Positions 17,071-26,092 of a stretch of DNA of 64,000 bases are shown here, in pieces. The notes beneath the pieces are model-generated. The model made no database searches. It had not been told where the DNA came from and worked only from the letters and a program-made list of their open reading frames with translations. The translations under genes were made by a program, and so were the position numbers. Source of the stretch: Clostridia bacterium (GTDB taxonomy: Bacteria; Bacillota; Clostridia; Monoglobales; Monoglobaceae); NCBI GenBank assembly GCA_017397725.1, contig JAFQIA010000011.1, positions 1 through 64,000 of the forward strand, written 5' to 3'. Position 1 is the first letter of the stretch, and every line of letters starts with the position of its first letter.

Positions 17071-19068
17071 ATGGTTATTAGAAAAATACCTACTTACGAT
17101 TTTGGCGAGCTTCAGTTTGGGACTATCAAAGACGGCGGTTTTTTGAAGAACCATTTTTATATTGCCCTACCGACCCTTCCTGATACGTTTGAAGAAGAAA
17201 AGGTGCTCCTTTCTTTGCCGGATGCGTTTGAGTTAAAGGTGATCAACCGCTCCTACAATCCGGATGCGCCGGATCACAAATCGTTAGAGCGGGAAGGATG
17301 CTTTTACTTTAACGAAGAAAACGAATGGATGTTAGAGGCGGTTTGCCACATGCAGACGCCGGATGGGGCTGCCAAAGATACCTATCTTTTGCGCCTGCCC
17401 CTTTCTGCGCCTTTTATCAAGGATGGCAACATCGGCATCTACTTTGATGGGACATGGATTCGTTTTATGAAAGACGGCAGAGTGCTCAACGAGAACTCTG
17501 GACTGGATTGTTTTTGTGCTCCCACCGGAGAGGTGTATCTGGATGACTGGATGCAGAACGCCCAAGTAGCGATGGTAGAAAAGGCCTCCGTGACCTATGA
17601 GGAGGAAGAGGCAGACACTCCTGCGGATTTTTATTTTCCCTCCGGCTGGAACAGTAGCGTGGGCGATGTGATGAGCTTTTTTCACAACGGGGTGTATCAC
17701 CTGATGTACCTTTTGGACCGTCGTCATCACGGAAGCCAGAATGGCAGAGGGGCGCATTATATTGCACATCTGACCACCGACAACCTGATTGATTGGTATG
17801 AGCAGCCGCCCATTGCGGAAATCACCAAACCGTGGTTGACCTATGGTACCGGAACTATGCTCTTTCATCAGGGAAAATACTATATGAGCTATGGCCTCCA
17901 CACCGAACGCTATCCCGGCAAAGAAGAAAAAATCACTCCGGACTATGACGAAAAAGCCAATCGGTTCCGGAACCTCACCTTTGCCGAAGTATTCCAAAAG
18001 GGAGGATTGCCTGCGGGGGCGACCTATGCAGTCAGCCAAAACGGCATTGATTTTGTTTCGAGTGAGGTTCTGTACCATAGCGCAAGAAACCCCAGCGCTT
18101 ATACCGATAAAGATGGAAAAATCACCGTGTATTGCGGTTATATGGGAGAGGGGATTTATACATCCCCAAGCTTTTCAGAAGCGTTTGAAAAGACGGAAAA
18201 GCCCGTTTTTTATAAAGAATCGGTCATGCGAAATAGTACCGAATGTCCGGCATTTTTCAGCTGGAATGGCTATCAATACCTGATGGTGGGATTTTCGGGA
18301 TACTTCAGAACCCTGTCAACCGATAGCCAAGAGTTTGTGGATGTTGCGGCATTGGGCGAAAATATCTATGACGGATTGTCGGTGCCGATGGTTGCAGAAT
18401 TCAAGGACAATCGCCGCATCATGGCAGGCTGGGTCATCAGTCCCTTGGGTTGGGGCGGCGTGATGATGCAGCGGGAACTGATTCAGGAAGAGAACGGAAA
18501 GCTTGGAATGAAATGGATTCCGGAACTGGCACCCAAAGCAGAGGATGCAAGTCTGATTTCTTGGACAGAGCCAATTTCACTCAAAGAGAAACAAAGCTAC
18601 TATCTGGAGCTTTTGATCAATCCCAAAAGTGCGGAGAAAGTGGGTATTTCTTTGGACAACGGCAAGAATGCCTGCGTGTTGACATTGGATATCAAAAATC
18701 AAAGAATGCAGGTAAGCGATGGAGAAAAGGGCGCCTTTGCGCCTGAGCTTCCTACCATGCTTGAGCAAATGCAAAAGGTGGATGCAAGCATCGCCAATTA
18801 CAAGGAATCGGGATGCAATGATATCCCTCAATTTGCAAAGAATTATGCGCTGGAGGATATTCCGGGAATGGAGCAACCCTTCTCATTAAAAATGATGCTC
18901 AGATATTCTAAGCGACTGCGTGCAACGGTGCTGGATATGGAGGTTGCTAAGAGAAGGACCATGATTTCGGTCCGTGACGGATTCTTCCCCACGGGGGCAC
19001 AGTTCCTTGTGGAGGGGGATGCAGAAATCCAGTCTGCAAGACTTCAGGAAATGGAGAATGTAGGATAA
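17071..19068 (+). CDS. GH32-like glycoside hydrolase, cytoplasmic
   Basis: A 665-residue protein with a five-bladed beta-propeller domain of the GH32/GH43 superfamily (about 185-510), a roughly 180-residue N-terminal beta-rich domain and a C-terminal beta-sandwich. Visible motifs are WNSSVGD (Asp199, position of the nucleophile), DRRHHGSQNGRGAHYIAH, and ECP (Glu391, position of the acid/base). The RDP motif that normally holds the transition-state Asp reads Arg339-Asn340-Pro341. No signal peptide is seen, so it should act on an imported sugar, possibly a fructoside. The substrate is not certain. It is co-transcribed with trhA. Confidence 0.75.
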   Translation: MVIRKIPTYDFGELQFGTIKDGGFLKNHFYIALPTLPDTFEEEKVLLSLPDAFELKVINRSYNPDAPDHKSLEREGCFYFNEENEWMLEAVCHMQTPDGAAKDTYLLRLPLSAPFIKDGNIGIYFDGTWIRFMKDGRVLNENSGLDCFCAPTGEVYLDDWMQNAQVAMVEKASVTYEEEEADTPADFYFPSGWNSSVGDVMSFFHNGVYHLMYLLDRRHHGSQNGRGAHYIAHLTTDNLIDWYEQPPIAEITKPWLTYGTGTMLFHQGKYYMSYGLHTERYPGKEEKITPDYDEKANRFRNLTFAEVFQKGGLPAGATYAVSQNGIDFVSSEVLYHSARNPSAYTDKDGKITVYCGYMGEGIYTSPSFSEAFEKTEKPVFYKESVMRNSTECPAFFSWNGYQYLMVGFSGYFRTLSTDSQEFVDVAALGENIYDGLSVPMVAEFKDNRRIMAGWVISPLGWGGVMMQRELIQEENGKLGMKWIPELAPKAEDASLISWTEPISLKEKQSYYLELLINPKSAEKVGISLDNGKNACVLTLDIKNQRMQVSDGEKGAFAPELPTMLEQMQKVDASIANYKESGCNDIPQFAKNYALEDIPGMEQPFSLKMMLRYSKRLRATVLDMEVAKRRTMISVRDGFFPTGAQFLVEGDAEIQSARLQEMENVG

Positions 19069-19081
19069 AGGAGGAAAACCC

Positions 19082-19765
19082 ATGCAGGAACAACAAAAGC
19101 GGCAAACCTTAAAAGAGAGGGCGCTGCCTGTATACACACGGGGAGAAGAAATTTTTAATATGGTCACCCATATCACCGGCGGGGCATGGGGAATTGCCTA
19201 TCTGGTGCTTTGTGTGATTATGGCGGCGATACATCGAAACCCCATGGGCGTGGTAGCATCGGCAATTTACGGCGCGTCGGTGATTATTCTGTTCACTATG
19301 TCCAGTATTTATCACGGGGTCAAGCCCTCAACTGCAAAAAAGGTACTGCAGATCATTGACCATTGCACCATCTATTTGATGATTGCAGGAACCTATACTC
19401 CCATTGCACTCTGTGCAGTCCGTTCTCAGAATACCGCCATGGGTTGGGTGTTGTTTGGCATCATCTGGGGCGTAACCGCTCTGGCGGCAACCTTTACCGC
19501 CATTGACTTGAATAAATACAAGAAATTCTCGATGATTTGTTATCTGGGAATGGGTTGGTGTGTGGTAGGATTCTGGAAGCTTACCTATGCCGCCATTGGT
19601 GTAGGAGGTGCGGCATTTTTGATTGCCGGAGGCATCCTCTATACCATCGGTGCCATTCTTTATGGTGTGGGCAAGAAAAAGAAGTATATGCACTCGGTAT
19701 TTCATATCTTTGTGAATCTGGCAAGCCTGTGCCATTTCTTCTGTATTTTGTTTTACGTGCTATAA
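19082..19765 (+). CDS. trhA: Hemolysin III / TrhA family membrane protein
   Basis: A 227-residue seven-helix membrane protein of the HlyIII/PAQR-like family. The conserved polar residues sit in SSIYHGV, DHCTIYLMIAGTYTPI and the C-terminal HSVFHIFVNLASLCHF, which form the putative metal site. In other bacteria TrhA is tied to membrane energetics and lipid homeostasis rather than lysis. A clear GGAGG precedes ATG 19082. It follows the GH32-like gene by 13 bases and ends at a terminator shared with dinB. Confidence 0.9.
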   Translation: MQEQQKRQTLKERALPVYTRGEEIFNMVTHITGGAWGIAYLVLCVIMAAIHRNPMGVVASAIYGASVIILFTMSSIYHGVKPSTAKKVLQIIDHCTIYLMIAGTYTPIALCAVRSQNTAMGWVLFGIIWGVTALAATFTAIDLNKYKKFSMICYLGMGWCVVGFWKLTYAAIGVGGAAFLIAGGILYTIGAILYGVGKKKKYMHSVFHIFVNLASLCHFFCILFYVL

Positions 19766-19793
19766 ATAAAAGCCGCCAAGGGCGGCTTTTATT
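19766..19793. terminator. Bidirectional terminator, trhA/dinB
   Basis: AATAAAAGCCGCC/GGCGGCTTTTATT with an AAG loop lies between convergent genes and overlaps the dinB stop. Confidence 0.88.
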
Positions 19794-20982
19794 CTTCATA
19801 GATATCTTTGATATGTCTTTCCGCCAAAAGTTCTTTGGCGGTTTTTAATTTGTCCCCGCCATAGGCGTTGCGGAGCTGAGTGATGACCGAATCCAGTGCA
19901 TCTTCACGGGCGTCCTGTTCCTCGGAATTGGTGTCAAAGGAGATTTGTTCGTATTCGCCCTGACTGAGATTTCCGGCAGTCACACCAATCAAGCGTACCG
20001 GACGGTTGGGGCGGTTTTCCTCCAACAGTGCCAGCGCGGTCTGGAAAATCTTATCCGCGTGACAGGTTTGCCTTCCCGAACAGGAGCGGGTGATACTTTG
20101 CATATCGCTGAACTTCAGCTTCAGGGTGACGGTGCGGCAGTACAGCTTTTTTGCCTTTAACTGGTCGCTGACCGTACGGGAAAGGAGCAATAAGGTGTCG
20201 GTCAAAACCGAAAGTTCAGTCACATCCTTCAAAAAGGTGGTTTCCTTTCCAATGGATTTGGATGGGGCATTGGGTGTGACCTGTCGATGGTCGATGCCGT
20301 GGGCATAGTTCAGCATTTCCTCTCCCAAAGCACCAAAGGCATGGAGCCGCACAGGTGGGGTGTTTGCAAGCTCCCCTACGGTGCGGATGCCAAGACGGTT
20401 TAGCTTTTCTTCGGTTTTTCTGCCGATGCCATAGAGTACCCCCACCGGACGGTCTTTCATCAGTTCATAAAAGCGTTTCGGCGTGGGAATCACAAAAAAG
20501 CCGCGGGGCTTTTTCTCTTCGCTGGCAAGCTTGGCAGAAAGCATATTATAGCCCACCCCTACCGAACAGGTGGTTTTTACCGTTTCAAAAACCTGATGCT
20601 GGATGCTCAGGGCAATGGATTCTGCCGAACCGAAAAAGCGTTCGCTGGCGGTTACATCCATATATCCCTCGTCCAGAGACAGGAATTCAATACAATCAGT
20701 ATATGCCTGCATAATGACGTGAACCTGCTCTGATGCCTCTTGATATTTGGCAAAATGCGGCTTGATAAAAATGCCATTGGGACAGCGTCGGTATGCCTCG
20801 GCAGAGCTCATGGCCGAATGAACTCCATATTTCCGTGCCTCATAATTACAGGTGGAAACCACGCCACGAACCCCAGGGGGAGAACCCACAATGACCGGTT
20901 TTCCTTTAAGCTCCGGATTGTCCCGCTCTTCGATGGAGGCGTAAAAGGCATCCATATCCAGATGGATGATTTTTCTGTTCAT
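19789..20982 (-). CDS. dinB: DNA polymerase IV (Y family)
   Basis: A 397-residue translesion polymerase. The palm residues are in HLDMDAFYASIEERDNPEL and LSLDEGYMDVT, the finger segment is VVSTCNYEARKYGVHSAM, and the helix-hairpin-helix is in PVGVLYGIGRKTEEKLNRLGI. The C-terminal little-finger domain follows. The gene is the last of a four-gene minus-strand run rlmB-ymdB-pgeF-dinB, starting 4 bases after pgeF. No LexA box is visible at its start, as expected for an internal operon gene. Confidence 0.94.
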   Translation of the reverse strand: MNRKIIHLDMDAFYASIEERDNPELKGKPVIVGSPPGVRGVVSTCNYEARKYGVHSAMSSAEAYRRCPNGIFIKPHFAKYQEASEQVHVIMQAYTDCIEFLSLDEGYMDVTASERFFGSAESIALSIQHQVFETVKTTCSVGVGYNMLSAKLASEEKKPRGFFVIPTPKRFYELMKDRPVGVLYGIGRKTEEKLNRLGIRTVGELANTPPVRLHAFGALGEEMLNYAHGIDHRQVTPNAPSKSIGKETTFLKDVTELSVLTDTLLLLSRTVSDQLKAKKLYCRTVTLKLKFSDMQSITRSCSGRQTCHADKIFQTALALLEENRPNRPVRLIGVTAGNLSQGEYEQISFDTNSEEQDAREDALDSVITQLRNAYGGDKLKTAKELLAERHIKDIYEE

Positions 20983-20986
20983 AATA

Positions 20987-21775
20987 CTACCTCAACATAA
21001 TGACGGCACCCTGACGGCCGGTGTGCTCTTTGTGGGTGCGATAAGAATAATAACGGTCTGCCCGACAGACGGTACAGACTTTGCTTTGGTCGATGTTTTG
21101 GGGCAGAACGCCCACATTTGTTAATTGGTCTTGATTCATTGCCCACAGGTCTACCAAGACCTTTCCGTTTTCTCCTTGGGAGAGATAGCGGGAGGGAAAC
21201 ACCGCTGCATCCTCAGGGTCAAAGGTCAGGCAGCAAGGCCCGATGCTTGGCCCGATTGCCACAAGAATGTTTTTGGGATCGCATCCAAAATGGGTCTGCA
21301 TCATCGAAACTGCCTTAGCGGCAATCCCCTTGACGGTGCCCCGCCAACCGGCATGAATGGCTGCAATCACCTTTGTTTCAGGATCTAAAAAAAGCAGAGG
21401 CACACAATCTGCGGAAAACACCATCAAGGGGGTGTTCGTCAAATTGGTAATCAGTCCGTCGGTGTCCTCAATATCGCTGGGGGCGGTCAAGCCTTTGCCG
21501 GCATCGGCTTCGGTGACCAGACGAATGGTATCGGTGTGGGTCTGCTTGGCAAGGACAATCCGTGGATAGCAGAGGGCTAAGTCTTCCGCCACCAGACGGT
21601 AATTTTCTCGCACAGAATCAGGGTTATCCTGTACCCGAAACCCAAGATTCAGGCCGCAGATGTTGCCTTGGCTGACACCGCCCAACCGACCGGTAAAGCC
21701 GTGACAGACCAGATTGGTATTGGAAAAGGACCGGGATTTGAGATAAATCCTGTCCTTTGCTTGAAATTCATACAT
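20987..21775 (-). CDS. pgeF: Peptidoglycan editing factor / multicopper-like purine nucleoside phosphorylase (YfiH/YlmD/LACC1 family)
   Basis: 262 residues from ATG 21775, which has AAGGAG upstream; an in-frame TTG at 21793 is not needed. The family active-site residues are visible in AKQTHTDTI, SADCVPLLFLD and AAIHAGWRGTVKGIA, with the zinc site formed by two His and a Cys. Bacterial members are reported as purine nucleoside phosphorylases or adenosine deaminases and as enzymes that correct peptidoglycan precursor errors. Which applies here is not decidable. Confidence 0.9.
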   Translation of the reverse strand: MYEFQAKDRIYLKSRSFSNTNLVCHGFTGRLGGVSQGNICGLNLGFRVQDNPDSVRENYRLVAEDLALCYPRIVLAKQTHTDTIRLVTEADAGKGLTAPSDIEDTDGLITNLTNTPLMVFSADCVPLLFLDPETKVIAAIHAGWRGTVKGIAAKAVSMMQTHFGCDPKNILVAIGPSIGPCCLTFDPEDAAVFPSRYLSQGENGKVLVDLWAMNQDQLTNVGVLPQNIDQSKVCTVCRADRYYSYRTHKEHTGRQGAVIMLR

Positions 21776-21789
21776 AGTACTGCTCCTTG

Positions 21790-22578
21790 TCAATAAGGAA
21801 GATGGGAGGAGGAAAAACGCAGGCGTTCTACTGCGGTGGTTTTTCCGGTTGAGGGGTCCACTTCAAAAATACAACCGTGGAAAAACACCTCGCCCTCCGC
21901 TTTTTCAAAGCGGAAACGCTTTCCTGCCTGATAGTAAAAATCAAGGATAATTTCTTTTTTGACACCCAGCACCGAATCTTCCACGCCGGTCATACCAAGG
22001 TCGCAGATGAATCCGGTTCCGCCGGGCAGAATCCGCTCATCGGCGGTCTGCACATGGGTGTGGGTGCCAAAGACGGCGCTGACCTTTCCATCCAGAAAAT
22101 GCGCCATGGCAATGCGCTCACTGGTGGTTTCTGCGTGCATATCCACAAAGATGACATCGGCATCAATGGTTTTCAGCGCCCGCTCCACAGCGTGGAAGGG
22201 GCAGTCTGCCGGTGTCATATTGATGCGTCCAATCAGGTTGATGACCCCGACTCTGGCAATGCCGATATCCTTCACCACGACGCCCACGCCCTCAAATTCG
22301 GGCGGAAAGTTCAGAGGGCGGATGATGTTGGGATTGTCCTCCAACACGTATTCCGCTTCTTTGTTGGCAAAGGTGTGGTTGCCCATAGTAATCACATCCA
22401 CGCCACGTGCAATCAGGGTGTTTGCAATATCTGCGGTGATGCCGTTGGTATTTGCAGCATTTTCACCGTTGGCAATACAAAAATCAATGTGATAAAAATC
22501 CCGAATCCGGTTTAGGTTGTTATAGACAAACTCCCGTCCGTCCTCGGCAACAATATCTCCAATCGCAAGCACTCTCAT
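21790..22578 (-). CDS. ymdB: YmdB family metallophosphoesterase (TIGR00282)
   Basis: 262-residue phosphodiesterase. Binuclear metal ligands are visible in IGDIVAEDGRE, NGENAANTNGIT, MGNHTF, VDMHAE and GTHTHVQTAD. Bacillus YmdB hydrolyses 2',3'-cyclic nucleotides and affects biofilm and motility decisions. The start overlaps the end of rlmB by 4 bases, and the end is just upstream of pgeF. Confidence 0.92.
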   Translation of the reverse strand: MRVLAIGDIVAEDGREFVYNNLNRIRDFYHIDFCIANGENAANTNGITADIANTLIARGVDVITMGNHTFANKEAEYVLEDNPNIIRPLNFPPEFEGVGVVVKDIGIARVGVINLIGRINMTPADCPFHAVERALKTIDADVIFVDMHAETTSERIAMAHFLDGKVSAVFGTHTHVQTADERILPGGTGFICDLGMTGVEDSVLGVKKEIILDFYYQAGKRFRFEKAEGEVFFHGCIFEVDPSTGKTTAVERLRFSSSHLPY

Positions 22579-23330
22579 GATAGCTCCCCTTTCTCAAGCT
22601 TCTGCCGTACCGCTTCATAAAGGAGTACGCCTGCGGCAACAGAGGCATTTAAGGATTCAATCTCTCCAATCATAGGGATTTTCACCAAGAAGTCACAGCT
22701 TTCTTTCACCAGCCGGCTCATTCCCTCGCCCTCGCTGCCAATCACGATACCCAAAGGTCCGGTCAAGCTGCATTGGGTGTGGGATTGGGTCCCTGCAAGG
22801 TCGGTGCCCACAATCCAGACCCCTGCCTGCTTTAACTTTTTCAGGGTTTGTGCCAGATTGGTGACCCGTGCCACCGGCATATATTCGATAGCCCCTGCCG
22901 AAACCTTTGCCACGGTGGCGTTGAGAGAAACGCTGCGGTTTTTGGGGATGATCACCCCGTGAGCACCTGCCGCATTGGCACTGCGGATGATGCTCCCCAA
23001 ATTGTGGGGGTCACAGATGCCGTCGGCAATCACCAAAAAGGGTGGCTGTCCTTTTGCCTCAGCCGCGGCAAGAATATCCGAAAGCTCTGTATAGCTGTGG
23101 GAGGCAATGCTTGCCACAACCCCTTGATGGTTTCCGCCCTCGCAAAGAGCATCCAGCTTTCGCTTGTCTACAAAGCGGTACATCACATTCTGGGCTTTGC
23201 AAAGGCGCAGAATCTCCTTGATTTGGGGATGGTGCAATCCCTCCTGTAACATCAGCTTATCTATGGTAGTATTCCCCGCGGTTAACGCTTCTATCACGGG
23301 GTTCCGTCCGTAAATCATATTTTCTTTCAT
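22575..23330 (-). CDS. rlmB: 23S rRNA (guanosine-2'-O)-methyltransferase RlmB
   Basis: A 251-residue SpoU/TrmH-family enzyme with an N-terminal substrate-binding domain (YGRNPVIEAL) and a knotted SAM domain. The three SpoU motifs are visible: DPHNLGSIIRSANAAG, GIVIGSEGEGMSRL and IPMIGEIESLNASVAAGVLLYE. It should methylate G2251 of 23S rRNA, although close paralogues modify tRNA. It heads the minus-strand run down to dinB. Confidence 0.92.
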   Translation of the reverse strand: MKENMIYGRNPVIEALTAGNTTIDKLMLQEGLHHPQIKEILRLCKAQNVMYRFVDKRKLDALCEGGNHQGVVASIASHSYTELSDILAAAEAKGQPPFLVIADGICDPHNLGSIIRSANAAGAHGVIIPKNRSVSLNATVAKVSAGAIEYMPVARVTNLAQTLKKLKQAGVWIVGTDLAGTQSHTQCSLTGPLGIVIGSEGEGMSRLVKESCDFLVKIPMIGEIESLNASVAAGVLLYEAVRQKLEKGELS

Positions 23331-23390
23331 AGGCTTCCTCCTTAGAGTGTTCTTTTATTTTATCACAGATGCAGAGTTTTTTCAACATCA

Positions 23391-23420
23391 AAAAATCCCC
23401 ATAGAGTTATGGGGATTTTA
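23391..23420 (-). terminator. Terminator after the DUF4330 gene
   Basis: AAAAATCCCCATA/TATGGGGATTTTA stem with a GAGT loop, reading downstream of the minus-strand DUF4330 gene and upstream of rlmB. Confidence 0.8.
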
Positions 23421-23421
23421 C

Positions 23422-23853
23422 TTAATCAATTTTTTGAATGTCAGACAAATACACAAGAAAGACGGAATCTTCCACCACCAGTTTGCATTCCTTTCCTTTC
23501 AGGTAGAGGACGTCCTCTACCGAAACACCATGCGCGCCTTCCTCTCCGTTTAAGGCGGTAATAAAGACGCCTTGCTTCTGCTTAGGCTCTTCCGGAATAT
23601 CAGACAGGGTCAGGTTGGTCAGCTTTCCCAAAGAAACGCCAAACTCTCCGTCGCTACATTCTGCACCCGCCACAATACCCTGATAAACCTCTTCAGGGGC
23701 AGAGGTACAGATATAGGTGAACAGGAAGGTCTGAGAGTCCTTGGCATCCTGGCCCCAAATGATTTTGTAGCAGAGGGCAATCAAGCTTAGTGCGATAACA
23801 CCCAACAGCACCAAATCAATGATATTGAATTTCCAAAGCAGTTTGCGTTCCAT
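23422..23853 (-). CDS. DUF4330 domain protein, membrane-anchored
   Basis: 143 residues from ATG 23853 (AAAGGAG upstream). One N-terminal membrane helix (about 10-30, IIDLVLLGVIALSLIALCYKI) is followed by a soluble beta-rich domain with features of DUF4330. Function unknown. It overlaps no gene and follows the ECF S component by 4 bases in the same direction, so the two are probably co-expressed. Confidence 0.75.
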   Translation of the reverse strand: MERKLLWKFNIIDLVLLGVIALSLIALCYKIIWGQDAKDSQTFLFTYICTSAPEEVYQGIVAGAECSDGEFGVSLGKLTNLTLSDIPEEPKQKQGVFITALNGEEGAHGVSVEDVLYLKGKECKLVVEDSVFLVYLSDIQKID

Positions 23854-23857
23854 AGCA

Positions 23858-24361
23858 TTAGCTCCTTTGTATCTTTGTTTGTAATCTTGTAAGAACAGGA
23901 AGAAGAATCCAAGCGGCAACTACACTCATCAGCCATTGCAGCGGTGAGGTGACAAACACCAAAAGCGCACTGCCAAGACCGTAGAGGGGAATCTCTGCCA
24001 AAAAGTATCCCACAGTCACCAGAACCAGAGCGGCAAGCGCTGCCAGAATCTGTCGCAAGGGACTTTTTTTAGAACCATAGAGCAGCTTTCCCACACAAAA
24101 GCCAATGGCACCCTTAATCAAAAGGGTGGGCAGGGCAAATACCGGATATCCGCTGAGAATGTCCGCAAGAGCGTGCCCGATACCGCCGGTGAGTGCACCG
24201 GGAATAGGACCCATAAGAATTGCGGTCAGGTAGATGATGCAATCGCCGAAATGTAGGTATCCGTTTCCTGAGGGAATCTGCGGGAACATGGTCAGAACGG
24301 TGGAAAGCGCTGTCATCATCGCAATGCGAACAAAGGTTTGCAAATGAAGTGGTTTGGTCAT
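23858..24361 (-). CDS. ECF transporter S component
   Basis: A 167-residue integral membrane protein with about six hydrophobic segments. It has the conserved opening LHLQTFVRIAMMTALSTVLTM and the FGDCIIYLTAILMGPIPGALTGGIGHALADIL signature of vitamin-uptake S components. It would work with shared EcfA/EcfT subunits encoded elsewhere. The substrate is not evident; no riboswitch precedes it. Its promoter region carries a 21-bp palindrome over the -10, implying a dedicated repressor. Confidence 0.85.
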   Translation of the reverse strand: MTKPLHLQTFVRIAMMTALSTVLTMFPQIPSGNGYLHFGDCIIYLTAILMGPIPGALTGGIGHALADILSGYPVFALPTLLIKGAIGFCVGKLLYGSKKSPLRQILAALAALVLVTVGYFLAEIPLYGLGSALLVFVTSPLQWLMSVVAAWILLPVLTRLQTKIQRS

Positions 24362-24378
24362 AGTGATACGCCTCTTTT

Positions 24379-24399
24379 CTATGCTACATTGTAGCATAG
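24379..24399 (-). promoter_or_regulatory. Palindromic operator candidate over the -10 of the ECF gene
   Basis: Perfect 9-bp arms CTATGCTAC and GTAGCATAG around ATT. The -10 hexamer lies across the centre and one arm, so a bound repressor would block RNA polymerase. The regulator is unknown. Confidence 0.6.
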
Positions 24400-24416
24400 G
24401 CGGTTTTTTATGTCAA
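24388..24416 (-). promoter_or_regulatory. Promoter of the ECF S component gene
   Basis: On the minus strand a perfect TTGACA (24411-24416), 17 bases, TACAAT (24388-24393). The -35 overlaps the stop codon of the upstream peptidoglycan-binding gene. Confidence 0.8.
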
Positions 24417-24665
24417 GATGAGGCAAGGGAATTCCTCACAAAGGTCGTCGGCATTTTCCACCAGCAAAAGCCAAGTGGCATAGTCGACGATGCCGGTGAT
24501 TTCCATCCCGTTTTGTTGCTGAAATTGTCTCACGGCGGCGGTGGTTTCGCTGCCAAAGATACCATCGGGATTGATTAAGATTCCTCCCTCCAACAGATGG
24601 TTGGCACGGAGCAGATGTTGCAGCTCCAATACATTGCGACGATTGTCATAAAGATTATATTTCAT
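24408..24665 (-). CDS. Small peptidoglycan-binding domain protein
   Basis: 85 residues from ATG 24665 (AAGGAGGG upstream). It is almost entirely one PG_binding_1 domain: a three-helix unit with [36 protein letters not shown] and TGIVDYATW. No signal peptide is seen. It overlaps the end of the larger SpoIID-like protein gene by 4 bases, so it probably acts with it on cell wall, likely in the spore envelope. Confidence 0.82.
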   Translation of the reverse strand: MKYNLYDNRRNVLELQHLLRANHLLEGGILINPDGIFGSETTAAVRQFQQQNGMEITGIVDYATWLLLVENADDLCEEFPCLILT

Positions 24666-26086
24666 ACTTGCCCTCCTTGCCCGTTTTCCGATAAGGGATA
24701 ACCGGGATATTGTCCGGTGCTCCGGTCCTCCCCTAAGATAATATCGTTGTAGCGTTCTGCAATGGCGTTCCAAGTACCTAGTGCTACAATGCCCCGCGGT
24801 GGCAATCCATATTCACGTTGAAAGGCAATGACTGCCCGCTCGGTTTCCGGACCAAAGGAGCCGGTGGGGGTGATTTTGGGAATATTGCTGTTGAAGTCTG
24901 CAATCCTTGAAAGATAGGTTTGTAGCTGGCGCACATTGTTTCCGCTGCTTCCCCGACGCAGGGGCGTGCCGGGATAGATGGCAGCACCGGTGCCGCGAAA
25001 ATCCTCCGGCAATCCCGCAACCAGTGAGGTATAGCGGGAATAGAGGGCATCCCAAGTTGCTTGGTCGACCACGCCGGTTTCAGGAAGGCCCTGGGAACGT
25101 TGAAAGGCGGTGACGCTTGCAACCGTCTGGGGACCGTAAATGCCGTCGATATTCACCGTGGGGATAAAGTTGTTGAACTCGGCAATCAGGTTGAGAAAAT
25201 ACTGAATCAAGCGCACATTGCCCCCCTCGTCCCCTTCAGAAAGCTCGGTGGAAAACTGTCGGCTGACCGCCTCTAAGGAAACCCCCTCGGAGTCCAATTC
25301 CGACAGGCGTTTGACCGAGGTAAATATGTAGTAAAGCTTATACCAAGTCGCATTTCCTACAATACCGTCGGGAGTCAGGTTGAAGACGCGTTGGAATTCT
25401 TTGACCGCGTTTTCGGTATCTACATCGAACAAGCCGTCAGGGTAAGCAATTTTGGGGATGGCGGGATAATTGCGGGAAATCCGGTTCAGCCAAAGCTGAA
25501 TGCGGGTTACATCGGCACCGGAGGAACCGAGTTGCAAAGGGGTGCCGGGGTAGCTTTCGGGCAGGTCGGCAACCGGTGCATTGGTGACCAGGTTGATGTC
25601 ATCTCCGTAATAATAGGTCAGAATCTCATAGGGACCATAGCCCTGATTGGCAAGCTCCACCGTCCCCCATTGGGAAAGCCCTCCCGGACAGGAGGAGGTA
25701 GCTCCGTCGCAATACCGTGCAAAAATCGGGTCCAAGTTGTTTTGCCGCACAATATAGCTGTTGAAAATTTCATCCACAATCTGGCTGATATTCTCAAAAA
25801 AGTCACGGCCATAGACAAACGCTTGATCCTGTGCAGTAGAATTGGTGATGTCAAAATTGTAGCCCCGGGCAGGATAGAATTGGGTAAAAATCCGGTTCAG
25901 GGCAAAGGTGATTTGGGCATAGATGTTGGCACGGATTGCACTTTCCGGCCAGGTGGGGTAGATTTCGCTGGATGCCACGTTCTTGATGTAATCCTGAAAG
26001 GGGACGGTTACATTTTCGGCGGTGGTATCATCGGCTGCTCCCAGATGCACAGTAATGGTGCGGGGAACATAAAAGGTAACCGGCAT
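24662..26086 (-). CDS. SpoIID/LytB-domain protein with three peptidoglycan-binding repeats
   Basis: A 474-residue protein. The N-terminal SpoIID/LytB-like domain (about 25-180) contains [20 protein letters not shown] and [22 protein letters not shown], both typical of this lytic-transglycosylase fold. Three PG_binding_1 domains follow (about 185-260, 285-350 and 375-445), each with a P-x-G-x-F/Y-G-x-x-T and AFQ core. No signal peptide is seen, as is common for clostridial spore proteins made in the mother cell. The three-gene set with the short proteins on either side suggests cortex or coat remodelling; this is inferred. Confidence 0.85.
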   Translation of the reverse strand: MPVTFYVPRTITVHLGAADDTTAENVTVPFQDYIKNVASSEIYPTWPESAIRANIYAQITFALNRIFTQFYPARGYNFDITNSTAQDQAFVYGRDFFENISQIVDEIFNSYIVRQNNLDPIFARYCDGATSSCPGGLSQWGTVELANQGYGPYEILTYYYGDDINLVTNAPVADLPESYPGTPLQLGSSGADVTRIQLWLNRISRNYPAIPKIAYPDGLFDVDTENAVKEFQRVFNLTPDGIVGNATWYKLYYIFTSVKRLSELDSEGVSLEAVSRQFSTELSEGDEGGNVRLIQYFLNLIAEFNNFIPTVNIDGIYGPQTVASVTAFQRSQGLPETGVVDQATWDALYSRYTSLVAGLPEDFRGTGAAIYPGTPLRRGSSGNNVRQLQTYLSRIADFNSNIPKITPTGSFGPETERAVIAFQREYGLPPRGIVALGTWNAIAERYNDIILGEDRSTGQYPGYPLSENGQGGQV

Positions 26087-26092
26087 AGATTG

